A stretch of DNA of 64,000 bases from Chrysemys picta bellii (Eukaryota > Chordata > Testudines > Emydidae). Below, one piece after another: positions 1 through 10,690 of the stretch (positions are counted from its first letter, which is position 1; every line of letters starts with the position of its first letter). The stretch spans positions 40,919,583 through 40,983,582 of the forward strand of contig NC_088797.1 of NCBI RefSeq assembly GCF_011386835.1. The letters are read 5' to 3'. A program made the position numbers and the translations under genes. The notes under the pieces were generated by a model, which searched no databases, was not told the origin of the DNA, and saw only the letters and a list, made by a program, of their open reading frames with translations.

Positions 1-292
1 GCCACAAGAAGCCACTGAGGACAAGAACTTAGCAAGATTCAAAAAGGAATGTATAGGGATAACAAGAATATCCAGAATTATCATCATTAATGACATCAAA
101 CATTTTGGAAAAAATACTACACCAATCTCTAACTACTAGAGACTAGAGGAAGACCTAATTTGGAAGGCAGATTACCCCACATTTACCTACTGCAGGTTCT
201 TTCACCTGGTGGTGGACACTGTTGAATACAGATTACTGGACTAGATGGATCTCAGATCTGATCCAGTGTGGCAATTCCTATGTTTCTATGTC
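1..292 (+). repeat. CR1 LINE 3'-end fragment
   Basis: The stretch resembles the end of CR1 ORF2 and 3'UTR: CACAAGAAGCCACTGAGGAC, ...GATTACTGGACTAGATGG, and a tail GGCAATTCCTATGTTTCTATG. It is cut at the window edge. It belongs to the same broad subfamily as the copy ending near 31.8 kb and is more decayed. Confidence 0.75.
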
Positions 293-452
293 TCATTATA
301 TTGTCACCTTTAGTTCCTTTTGGTCTTGCTCTATTCAGTGCATTAGTCTGTAAAGTATGTAAGCAAATAGTCAAATAACAGCAAGCTGATCGAAAGGTAA
401 ATTATCGATGAGCCAAATCCTCAGTGAGGGTAAAGAGACATAGCTACATTGA

Positions 453-1219
453 CGTCAATCATAGCTGGTTGAAAAGTTTTCAACAACAGTTTTCCCATTT
501 CCCATTCATCAAAATAGAAATGTTTTGTGGGAATGTTGCTATTTTCATTAAATTTTGAATGGGAAAAAGTCAAGATGTTTAGTTTCAAGAATGTGGCAAA
601 TGTTTCATTTCAGCTTTATCATTTTGACTTTTATAATGTAATATTAACATTAATATTTTAATATCTTTATATTACAGCTGTCCAGAGGATGACAATTCCT
701 TTTTGTGACAAATTTCAAGGTTTCAGAATTTGTTTTCATTCCATATGAAACACAAGCAAAACCTTTTGAACATTTTCATGAAACAGAATTATGTTAAAAC
801 ATGATTTTTTTGGATCCAAAAGGTAAGTTTTCACCCTCTCACTCCTTCTCCCTTTCTCTCCACAACCAGAGAGTCGATCCCGAACCTCAAAAATCCTCCT
901 GTTGAAAACTTTGTTGAAACTGATACATCTCCCTGAGACATTTCAAATTTGATGAAGCAGCATATTTTATCAAAAATGTTCCAACCAGATCTTATTCATA
1001 AATATTAGATATCATATATTAATATAATATAAACATCAAAATGAATCAAAATGTTTCAATGGTCCCAAACTGAAATTTTTTGGAATTCTCATCTTGTGGG
1101 AAATTTTGAAATTTCAGCATTTTTTGTTCTAATTCAGAATGATCTTTTTTCCCTCAAAAATGTTGGCATTTTACCACAGAATGGAAATTCCAGTTCCCAG
1201 CCAGCTCTGCAGATAGAGA
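453..1219. repeat. Unclassified interspersed element flanked by 11-bp direct repeats
   Basis: Imperfect inverted ends (AGCTGGTTG at 463 and CCAGCCAGCT ending at 1206) bracket an AT-rich interior full of TTTTCAT and GAAATTT words. The direct repeat AGCTACATTGA occurs at 442-452 and 1220-1230, as expected of a target-site duplication, although about 10 bp separate it from the inverted end on the left. No coding capacity is visible. Confidence 0.45.
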
Positions 1220-1230
1220 AGCTACATTGA

Positions 1231-2415
1231 TATACACCAGCTGAGACTCAGGCTCATAATGTAGTTATCTAATATTTAGTAAATATGGTGGAAGGGAAGT
1301 GACTGGTATTATACTTGGGGGCAGGGAGCGGAAGTACGAAAGAATTGTACATTCTGAAACTATACCTAAGATGTACTTTTTAAAAAAAATACAAGTCTTG
1401 TTTTGCTTTAGAGATGACTGTTATTAGTGACAGAACTTGGAAGTGTCCTACATTTTTCCAGCACATTTGGATAAAAATGAGCATACACTATGTGTAAGCC
1501 AACGTCAATGACTAAAAATGGAAGATCTTTGAAAGAAACTTAAAACATAATTATAATAGGTATAAAAACTGCAACATACCCAGAAACCACTCTGTCATCC
1601 CTAATCTACAGCATCATTATGAAGTGCCTACAGCAACACATCATTGTAGTGTACCAACTTGGCCAACCAGTCGGTGGAGGCTGCGAGAAGATATGCATTC
1701 CTACAGCCCTCTGTCAGAAGAAAGAACTATTCTCAAAGGACTGAAATCCTTCAGCCACCCCAGAAAGGGAAGTTTCTCTTACAGAGCAAAAATGCATCAC
1801 TGGCCTAGAGAAGACACTGGAAAAGAGTCTCCGGTAAAGGGCCTAATTATTAATCAGAACTAAGATATGATACTGAAAACTCATAAGGTGAAATACTTCC
1901 ATTATGAGTAAGAGCAGCAGCAGTGGAGGGAAAGGGGCAGTGCTGGCAGTGAGCTGCATCCCACAGACATTCTGCCAGTACAAGCTCCTACGTGGGCAGT
2001 CTCCTACAGTGCCTTACTGCCCATTTCACAGGTAGCAGCGAGCACCACAAACTACAGCAAATGCATTCGGGAACTGAGGATGTGAACCCATCCTAAAGCC
2101 ACCAGAACATACCTGCCTGTGGCAGCGATGTATCAGCCAGGCAGTAGATGCCCCCAAACCTAGCGCTCCTGAGGAAATTATAGTCCTAACCTGTTGCTGC
2201 ATAAATGGAAAGAGTCCCTAAAACACAGTCCATTGTTATCATAACAGAGCAACAAAAGATACTGTTTTGCCATAAGGCAAGAACCGGACTTTTGATATTA
2301 TTAATTACATTATTGTATATATCTACATATACAGCTGCCTAGCTGTTTGTTAACTATTTGAGCACAAAAATGCTGTACATGACCTAAGTGTTGTGAGTCT
2401 CTAATGAGCCTTTTC
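1231..2415. other. Intron sequence, nothing recognised
   Basis: Ordinary AT-rich intron of SLC6A11. The 79-codon frame at 1624-1863 shows no protein-like features. Confidence 0.6.
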
Positions 2416-2999
2416 ATATCATAGAAGATTAGGGTCGGAAGAGACCTCAGGAGGTCATCTAGTCCAACCCCCTGCTCAAAGCAGGACCAACACCAACTAA
2501 ATCATCCCAGCCAGGGTTTTGTCAAGCCAGGCCTTAAAAACCTCTAAGGATGGAGATTCCACCACCTCCCTAGGTAACCCATTCCAGTGCTTCACCACCC
2601 TCCTAGTGAAATAGTGTTTCCTAATATCCAACCTAGACCTCCCCCACTGCAACTTGAGACCATTGCTCCTTGTTCTATCATCTGCCACCACTGAGCACAG
2701 CCAAGCTCCGTCCTCTTTGAACCCCCCCTTCAGTTAATTGAAGACTGCTATCAAATCATCCCTTACTCTTCTCTTCTGCAGACTAAACACAGAATCATAG
2801 AATATCAGGGTTGGAAGGGACCTCAGGAGATCATCTAGTCCAACCCCCTGCTCAAAGCAGGACCAATACCCAACTAAACAAGCCCAGTTCCCTCAGCCTC
2901 TCCTCGTAAGTCATATGCCCCAGCCCCATGATTATTTTCATTGCTCTCTGCTGGACTCTCTCCAATTTGTTCACATCCTTTCTGTAGTGGGGGGCCCAA
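2416..2999 (-). repeat. CR1 LINE 3' fragment, host of a nested CR1
   Basis: On the minus strand this encodes the ORF2 C-terminus (2691-2497: [20 protein letters not shown]) and ends with the CR1 3'UTR at the ATCATAGAAG tail near 2416. The copy is 5'-truncated at about 2999. It is interrupted at 2790-2872 by a second short CR1 3' end; sequence resumes at 2881 exactly where it left off. Confidence 0.88.
2790..2872 (-). repeat. Short CR1 3' end inserted in another CR1
   Basis: About 83 bp of CR1 3'UTR (AGAATCATAGAATATCAGGG ... CTGCTCAAAGCAGGACC) splits the host CR1. ACTAAACA occurs at 2782-2789 and 2873-2880. The inserted element's own consensus also reads ACTAAA at this point, so the repeat may be microhomology at the 5' truncation rather than a plain target duplication. 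Confidence 0.82.
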
Positions 3000-4510
3000 A
3001 TTCCTCCTAATTCTTAGAGAATTCCAGCTTCAACTTTTTTTGGTTTCAGGCGGAGATTTCTAAAGCCATATAGGGGATTTGGATGCTCAATTCCCATCAC
3101 CTCTCTCCCACCCCCACCCGCACCCCTGAATATCTTTGTAATGGCTTGGCTATTTGTTCAGTTAACCGGTTACCAAAACATTTCAACTGAATAGAAAATA
3201 AATTACTTTCCATCTGACTGTCATCAAAATGTCCCTCCTGCAGCCACCCTCATGCTGAACACACTTAACAAAATGTCACCTAAATAAAACAATTCCTTCC
3301 TTCTACATATTAGCGTCTCTTCTTCCTTTGTAACTGCGCTCTGTTATGCGCCACGGTATTAAAACAGCTTTCTTGTCTATCAGTTAGACTAAACATTTTC
3401 ACAGTTTAAGTCTGAGATCCATTTCTGCAGAAAGAGAGGAAGCTAAAGGAACATGCCCTGGTACGTGTAGGAAAAATAATAGAAAGCAGAGATGTAAAAG
3501 ACCAGCTGTTTGAGGTCACGCAAGCCTTCTGCCTGCCAGTCCATGCCTGTTCCCTCTGGTATAATTAAAAGTGTTTTGTATAGTTGTACAAAGTAACTCC
3601 CCACTGATAGGGCTTTCACCCGCTCCCTATGGGGTGATTACTCTGCAATCGAATAGATCTGATTATCAGGACATTTTTCCTGAGAGTCAACTTAAACTCA
3701 CCTTTGCTCAATTGCATCCCACTCATTGTGCCTCCTAAACTATTTCTGTATCTCTTGGTGTACATGCTTCAAATACAGGTGGACGTTTATTGCTTCATTC
3801 CTCCCTCCCATCTCCACCACCACCTCTCCACACTTTTAGTTCAGTTCTTTTCATCTTCCCTCTAAAGCCAGGCTTTCCAGATCCTTAATAGTTTTGTCTT
3901 CTTTCTATGAATCCTCTCCTGTTCCTCAATATCTTTCTGTTACTGAAGTACTCCATGCATTATTCCATGTGTAATCTCACCAGTGCCAGATGGCTTCCCT
4001 AGTCTGTGAAGCGATGCCTCTGTTGCATATTTAGCAGAGACTTGTTCTGGCTTTTAAGGCACAATATGGTATTGCGAATTCCCATCTAACTGGTTACCTA
4101 TCATCACCCTCTGGTCTTTTCCAGTATGACTGCTTTCAACATTTCTTCCTCCCACTTGATATCTGTCTTGGGGATTGTTATTTCCAGAGGTGTTAGTTTT
4201 CACTTTTCCAGATGAATTCCATTTTGTTATATGCTGCCTATGTTTCTAAATTCTGTAGTTGTCTTTGTTTTATTTCCCTGTCCTCACTGATGCTTGCAAC
4301 GCCTTCCAATTTCAGACTAAATTCACATCTTGGATACTGTGTGCCCACCCCCCTATTAAAATTCACCCAAGCCTTGCAACTGAGGTTCAGAATTTGGCAT
4401 TGGTCTCATCTGTGAATTTAATGCAGCAAAGGTCTACATAGTCTAATATGGAATACAATGTTCAGGAGAAAACATAGCTTGCACTTTCTCACCCAAAACA
4501 GAACTGGCAA
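3000..4510. other. Intron sequence, nothing recognised
   Basis: Pyrimidine-rich, AT-rich intron without coding features or a repeat that I can name. Confidence 0.55.
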
Positions 4511-4514
4511 AATG

Positions 4515-5180
4515 CAAGGGGCCTGATTCTCCATTGCCTGCACCTTGTGTGGACAATTATACCAGTGCAAGGTAGATATAAAATGTTCCCTGAAACAGGT
4601 TCGGCCTGGGGTGGCTCTGTGGTGCCCTGCCTCCATTTCCCCTTCACTCACACTCCTCAGTAACTTCCACAAGGCGTGTATCCAATAACGCCCCCCTTTT
4701 TGGGGTTTGGTCTATTAACATAAAATAAACTGAAAAACAAAGTCTCTTTCACCCCAGGCTCACGGTGGGCATAGTCCCTCCACCCTAACATCCATCTTCC
4801 TATTTTCCTAGCACTTCTGAGCCTGAAGTTTGACTTTCTTTGCCTTCTCCACAGGCCCTCTTCCCCACTGGTGTCTTCACCTTGCTGACTCAGGGACCTG
4901 TTTACATCTGCCAGCAACCATCTGCAGCATCTTATCTCTCCAGGTCTCTTCCTTATCTACTGCAGGCCTGATTGGATCACCTGACCCACTGGTCACATGA
5001 CCTTCATTCGCCTCACCTGGGAAGGTGTTACATTTGTCACAGGTAGACTGAGACCCCTCTCTCCTTATGGGGCCAGCTACCCTGTGACACTACTGTTTTG
5101 ATTTGATAGCAATTTACACTCACTTTGCACAGGTGTAAATGATATCACACAACACAGGGTAAGAGAATCAAGCCCCACAC
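4515..5180. repeat. Palindromic MITE-like element split by an LTR-like insertion
   Basis: The left half (GGCCTGATTCTCCATTGCC ... ACCAGTGCAAGG) and the right half (TTTGCACAGGTGTAAATGAT ... AGAGAATCAAGCCCC) are inverted counterparts of one short palindromic element common in this window. About 500 bp of unrelated sequence (4592-5092) separates them. Confidence 0.55.
4592..5092 (-). mobile_element. Possible solo ERV-type LTR
   Basis: On the minus strand the segment starts TGTCACAGGGTAGCTGGCC, the same TGTCACAGGG opening as the LTR at 18-19.3 kb, and runs to about ...GAACCTGTTTCA. It sits inside a palindromic element. No clean target duplication could be read, so the 3' boundary is tentative. 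Confidence 0.45.
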
Positions 5181-5292
5181 ATTTACAGGTTTCCTTTTCA
5201 GAGTAGGAAAGTCTTCTCACTTTCCTCCTCTCCAAGCTAAGTACCCTTAGTTTTCACATGTATTCTGAGACTGCAAGTCCTGTAGTGCCTCA

Positions 5293-5478
<186 letters not shown>

Positions 5479-5629
5479 CTAGAATATTAGCAAAACTATG
5501 AACAAAATAATTATACAGCATTTGGGTAAAAGGAAGGCTGCTTTAATTCGACACAGAACTGGCAACTGCCTACTGAGAATGCACCATGCTGAGAAAGAAG
5601 GGCTTAGAAACAGTAAGTGCAATGTGATT

Positions 5630-5955
5630 CCTACCTCTCATTGCTGTTGTTATTATTATATGTATTACAGTAGCACCAACTGGCCCAACCGAGACCAAGC
5701 CCCATTGTGTCAGGCACTGTACAACCATAGCAATAGACAGTTTCAGCCCGGAACAGCTTCCAATCTAAATAGTCATTTCAGACAAAGGGTGGAAGAAAGG
5801 CAGTATAGTTTTTCACATTTGTAGATGGGGAACTGAAAGAAAGCTAGTGTCTTGCCCAAGTTCATACAGGAAATCTGTGGCACAGCCACAAATTGAATCT
5901 AAGTCTCCTGAATCTCAGTGCAGTACTTTAGCCACAGGACCAAGCTCCCCAACTT
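5630..5955 (+). repeat. MIR/CORE-SINE-like repeat
   Basis: The stretch contains ATTACAGTAGCACCAACTGG, CCATTGTGTCAGGCACTGTA and, near the end, GATGGGGAACTGAA...CTTGCCCAAG and GAATCTAAGTCTCCTGAATC. This order is typical of MIR-related amniote SINEs. Confidence 0.6.
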
Positions 5956-6877
5956 TAGAATTATTTTCTTGTCTTGGGCATGCAGCTGCCATTTTTATGT
6001 GCCTTGATTTTTAGTAGGAAACAATAATGGAGTCACAAATAATCTCAAGTCTCTGTTCACCAGCCCCCCCTCCCCCCCATACCCTGTAAATAAAACATAA
6101 CACCCTGTGATACATTGACTAAAGAGGTTACGAGTAGGAACACAAATTTCTTTCTGCACAACTGATCCATTTCATGAATCCCTTTAAGGGATTTCATCTC
6201 CTTTTAATATTAAGAAAGTGTCTATGGGGAATTAAAAGACATTTCTAAAGGAAGCTGAATTTACTAGAGCAGTGAAGGCTGACTCTGTCAGTGTCTGAAG
6301 TCAGCAGTTGAGGTTGATTTAAAATGGCATTTTGTATTAATTACATATCCATAGATACCAAAGTGCTTAGTGAACTTTAAACTGCTTCTAGCAAGTAATT
6401 AGCCATGTGCCCAACTGCATACTGCAGAATAATTACTCTCAACCACTTAGGTCCCTTTCACCCTTTTATTAAGCTTCCATTGATTCTGGTCACAGAAAGA
6501 ACAAGGGGTTCTGCAGCAAGGCATATGTGATGTAAAACTGGAATGATACAAGAGTATCGGGCCCAGGGAGATCAATCCTTATTCAGATTAAATCTGCCAA
6601 GTGAGAAAGAATGGACTAGTTCATTTTTCCTTCTATGTATACCTTTCATCTCCTGCCTTAAAACTTCTATGCATTTTATTGAACAAAGCTTCCTTGGGGA
6701 TCTGCATTCAGTGTTATCTGCAGTCTTAGAAACACAGCACTAACCTACCTCTCAGTGGCACTGTGAAGATTAATTAATTTAAAGTTCATAAATATGCTCA
6801 TTTCCTGTGGTTAAAGACACTAGATTCAATGTATCATTATTAATTTTTTATTACTGGTCTATGTGTAATGCTGATAG
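5956..6877. other. Intron sequence, nothing recognised
   Basis: AT-rich intron. A short C-run lies at 6066-6080; no gene-like feature. Confidence 0.55.
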
Positions 6878-7065
6878 GTCCTGGTTGCCGGCGGTTGAGA
6901 TCGAAGCTGGGACCTCTGAAACTTAGTGTATAAGTCTCTACTGCATGAGCTAAAAGTCACATGGCTCTTAGCTAAGGCTGGAGCAGACTCAGCAATTGCT
7001 AGCTGGGCTAGGTGCCACTAGAGAGGGACAGAGCACCACACCAAGCTGGCCTGGGTTACATATGT
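6878..7065 (-). repeat. tRNA-derived SINE
   Basis: On the minus strand a pol III A box (TTAGCTCATGCAGTAGAG) is followed at normal spacing by a B box region (GTCCCAGCTTCGATCTC), resembling a lysine-type tRNA. The tail contains AGCAATTGCTAGCTGGGC (plus-strand reading). It fits the turtle tRNA-derived SINE type. Confidence 0.72.
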
Positions 7066-7391
7066 GCACTCAGATAACTTTGGATACGCGTTCCTAAAGC
7101 CAAATATTTTACATTATATAATTTTATTGCTTTTTCAAAAAATCTACATTTAAAAACCTTCATTCTGCTCCCTGGTGCATCCAACCCAGTACTGAGTGAG
7201 GCAGAGGTCTTGAGGGAGGGAAACCTGTGATCATGTAATTGAGGACTGTATCATAATGCATATGAACAAGCAGGCTGAATTAAGGTTGCACAGACAAATA
7301 AATAATGTTTAACATAGTTTTATTTTAAATATAATTTCCTATTTTTAAAGGAAAAAGGTTTAAAAAAAAGACTTTTTGTACAACTAACAAC

Positions 7392-7530
7392 CTCTGCATC
7401 ATGCATCATTAGCAGGGGTTGAACCCTGACCATTGACCACCATTGCACAGACTGCTACAATTTTAGCTGAAGGTCTAAGTACATTAGCTGATAGCAGGAG
7501 AAGGCTGTTATCCCTGAGAGATGGCCCACT
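7392..7530 (-). repeat. tRNA-derived SINE, diverged
   Basis: On the minus strand a B box GGGTTCAACCCC lies downstream of a degenerate A-box region. The layout is that of the SINE at 6.9-7.1 kb but more decayed. Confidence 0.55.
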
Positions 7531-8129
7531 CATGCCATACACTGCATTCAGGTGGTGATTGGGGAGAACCTGACCCAGCTCTCTCTCTTTCCCCCGCACA
7601 ATAGATGGCAGGCTCCTTCCCCATGTGGTACTTCTGCTCCCCTCTTCCCATCCCCACCCTCAAAGGTGGGAGACAAGATCATCTTGTCAAGATGCTGGAG
7701 CCATGCACTGAGTCAGGTTGGGAAGACAAAAGCCTGTCTAAGATCTCACCCATTCCACCCCTCACACTGTTGCAACAGCTGTTTCTGCAGCTTGCTTGTG
7801 TTCCAAGTTCAGTGTTATACTGCTGTTACTGCTTTGATGGAGGCATGGACCTGGCTTCTTAGAATGCTCCTATTTATTTATTTTGGTGAACTAACAAAAT
7901 TTTCCTGAGAAACCCAAGAGAGAAAAGGGAAATGGTAATTTTTAACCATTTTTAATTCAGCTAAGCCTTTAATTCAGCTAAACCTGGATAGAGTCTTATG
8001 GGTCAAAGAAAAGTAACTTTGCTAGGGCTTTTTTCCTGCTGAATGTCAAAGTCCTGCTGAAAACAAAGGAGATGTTAGAGCTTCATAAAAAGTTGCAAGA
8101 ATCTTTCCTAATGGGAAGTATTAGGAGGG

Positions 8130-8350
8130 GTGAAAGTAATATTAAATTCTTACTGGTACAGGGGCCGAAGGGGCAGGGCCTGGGGTGGAAGGGGCAGAGC
8201 TGGGGGTCAACCTCCCCTGGCCTCTGCCGCCTGGGGCTCTGGCAGTGATTTTAAAGGGTCCAGGGCTCTGGCCTCTGCCACAGTAGCGGCGGTGGCAGCC
8301 AGGAGCCCTGTCGGTGGCCCGGGGGGCGGGGGGCAAAAGTGGCAATGACA
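8130..8350. repeat. GC-rich unclassified interspersed repeat
   Basis: An island of GGGGC-rich sequence in AT-rich intron, with imperfect inverted character (CTTACTGGTACAGG ... ATGACAGTAAAGCA). It resembles other GC-rich DNA-element cores in this window. Frames here are composition effects. Confidence 0.4.
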
Positions 8351-9535
8351 GTAAAGCACTGCATCATTGTCCCTTTTGTTTCCCCCGGCAGCCCTCTCCC
8401 ATACTGGTCCAATTTCACCCCGAGTGTTAAGCTACCAAAATAGGGATCACTACCAGCTCTCTCTTTCTCTCTCAAAAGAAGCAATACTTGATGAAGGATG
8501 TGTTTCAGTCAAAGAGAGAAGGATGAAGTCAAGAGCAAGAACAGAGGAAAGGTTTTGAATTTATCAGCACACTGGAACTGAAAATGAGGCCAATGCTCCA
8601 TGCCTCTAGAGCAAGGTCTACGTTATGATTAAAGGCCAGTTTAAAGTATCCAGTTATCAACTGGACAAGAACAGCTGTGGTGCATGCTGCATTAGGTTCA
8701 GTATGACTTCCAGCCTTGTCTCCTAATCCTCCTCTTAAACAAACAAACAAAAAACAAAAAACACAACCCAGGAGTGTGACCTTAAAAATCAATGCATCAT
8801 TTTACAGGTAGCCAAGCGGAAGATGGGTATAGCATCATCACATCCCAAGCAATGATCAAATATCTGCTGCATTCTGACATACTTCACGCTATGAATAAAC
8901 ATGCAGAAAATCATGCTAAAAGGGAATGTAGCCTCATGATCAAAGAGGCTTCTGTTGCCGTTGCGGGGTTTCACATGATATATAAGATGAGACCTAAAAA
9001 AGTTATGCAAATGTGGGGGGGAAGCCTCCAAAGTATATTTGACGTATTCCTTTTCCTGGAGAAGGGATGGACCATAGTGATACTAAACATTCTTAACTTT
9101 GCTCATTGCCTTCATCCAGAGCCCCCTCATATCAACAATCCCTATCCCTCTAGCTAGACTGCTGCTTTCCCAGGGTTGAGGAGGAAGTAGCTCTGACACA
9201 TCCAGCTGGTAATATCAATCAAACATTCCTCCAGAGCAGACACTGAATTTGCAATGCCCCAAGCCAAGAGCTACACAGCACACTGACACTGCTCTGCCAT
9301 GTGTTTAAAAATGATCTAGCCAAGGAGCCTACTCTGTAGTATACAGTGAATAACATGGGAGATGGGTTAGTTCCTTGAGAAATGGTGTGCTATGACACAT
9401 AGTTGTACGTGACCCACAACATTCTGGTTATGACTGGAATTCACTGCTTGGTCCAGCCTTGGATGAAACAAAGAATCATCTGTGTCATCATGTTACTGCA
9501 ATGACTCTTCTGCCACATCTATCTCAATTATCCTT
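8351..9535. other. Intron sequence, nothing recognised
   Basis: AT-rich intron. The 121-codon frame at 8792-9157 has no recognisable domain and is covered by an antisense frame; I do not support it as a gene. Confidence 0.5.
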
Positions 9536-9640
9536 CTGTATCATTTGTATTGTGGTAGAACCTAGGGACAGCCATAGACCAGGACCCCACTCTGTTAGGC
9601 ACTGTACAAACATGTAACAAAAGGCATTTACAAGCTAACT
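9536..9640 (+). repeat. MIR/CORE-SINE-like fragment
   Basis: ATTTGTATTGTGGTAGAACC, GACCAGGACCCCACTCTGTT and AGGCACTGTACAAACATG match the same repeat seen at 5.6, 11.4, 16.9 and 40.9 kb. Confidence 0.55.
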
Positions 9641-10077
9641 GATCCCAACATTTCTTACAACTTTTTCAAATTTAGTAAAAATGTTATTGAAAAATAAATT
9701 TGAAAGGACTCAATAGCCTGGGCTTGATCTTGCTGTGGTTGCATGTGTCCACGCTCATTGTAGTCAGTTGGAGCCCTATGGAACAATTTCAAACCTGATG
9801 TGGGAGAAAACCACCACTGGAACCAATGGAGTTGCTATCTCTCACTCTAAGTCTGCATTTGGCTTATTAAGTGAGTTTAATCCTGCAATTTTTGCTCTTT
9901 TGTGTTTTTCTCAAAACAGAAAATCCAGATCTCAAATTTATCAATTTGAGCAATAAATCAAAGCAATTCCTCAAAATTAAATTGCTCTTTAACTCTGAAG
10001 CTTCTTGTTTAGAATATTTTTAAATTAATTATACCTATTCTGTATTTCCATTGCCAAATGTCCACACGCTAGAAGGT

Positions 10078-10204
10078 AAAAAGAAGAACAGGAGTACTTG
10101 TGGCACCTTAGAGACTAACAAATTTATTAGTTAGTCTCTAAGGTGCCACAAGTACTCCTGTTCTTCTTTTTGCGGATACAGACTAACACGACTGCTACTG
10201 TGAA
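10078..10204. mobile_element. Inverted-duplicate retroposon insertion with 12-bp target duplication
   Basis: Two perfect 42-bp arms (10078-10119 and 10130-10171) flank a 10-bp spacer; both carry GGCACCTTAGAGACTAA or its complement. A short extra tail (GCGGATACAGACTAACACG...) runs to 10204. The direct repeat ACGCTAGAAGGT at 10066-10077 and 10205-10216 marks the insertion. The arm is the 3' end of the same retroposon family found at 54457-54550. Confidence 0.88.
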
Positions 10205-10532
10205 ACGCTAGAAGGTGATTTTTTATTGCACACGAAATCCCTGGTCATGAAATGCAGAGGCACTGTTAGTCCCTTAAGGGCACTAAGCAGGAATTTTCCC
10301 TTATCCCTCACCCACTCCCTAAAATACTAATTGCATTGATTCTACAAACCAAAAGATATACCAACCCAAGACATACTAATACACTTGTTAACAAGTCCAC
10401 ATTAAATCAGATGAACAGTATTTTGGGGGGGAATATTAATTGGGAGCCACTTCAGCTGCTTGGGGCCCTAAGAAGTTGCTTGCTCTGCTTATGCCTAGCA
10501 ACATCACTGGTGAAATAACTGCTGCACTGAGG

Positions 10533-10690
10533 GAAGGATTTTCAAAAGTAGCTAGTTTTGGGTCCTCAGCTTGACACATTTTAAAGGGGTTGTTTTCAGA
10601 GGGTTGGTATTCGGCACTTTCTGAGTATTGCATCCCTGTAAGGCGTCTCAATTTGAGAATTTGAGCCCCCCAAAACTGAGGCATCTAAAA
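10533..10690. repeat. Palindromic MITE-like repeat
   Basis: GGATTTTCAAAAGTAGC and the following TTGACACATTTTAAAGG / GAGGCATCTAAAAATCAC pieces belong to a short inverted-repeat element whose ends read GATTTTCA..; related copies lie at 14.1, 23.6 and 36.9 kb. Confidence 0.45.

Noticed and set aside
6878..7065. Functional tRNA gene
   Set aside because: A and B boxes are present but the acceptor and anticodon stems do not pair and the sequence continues as a SINE tail.
8792..9157. 121-codon frame as a possible small gene
   Set aside because: No recognisable domain, no splice or promoter context, and an overlapping antisense frame of similar length.
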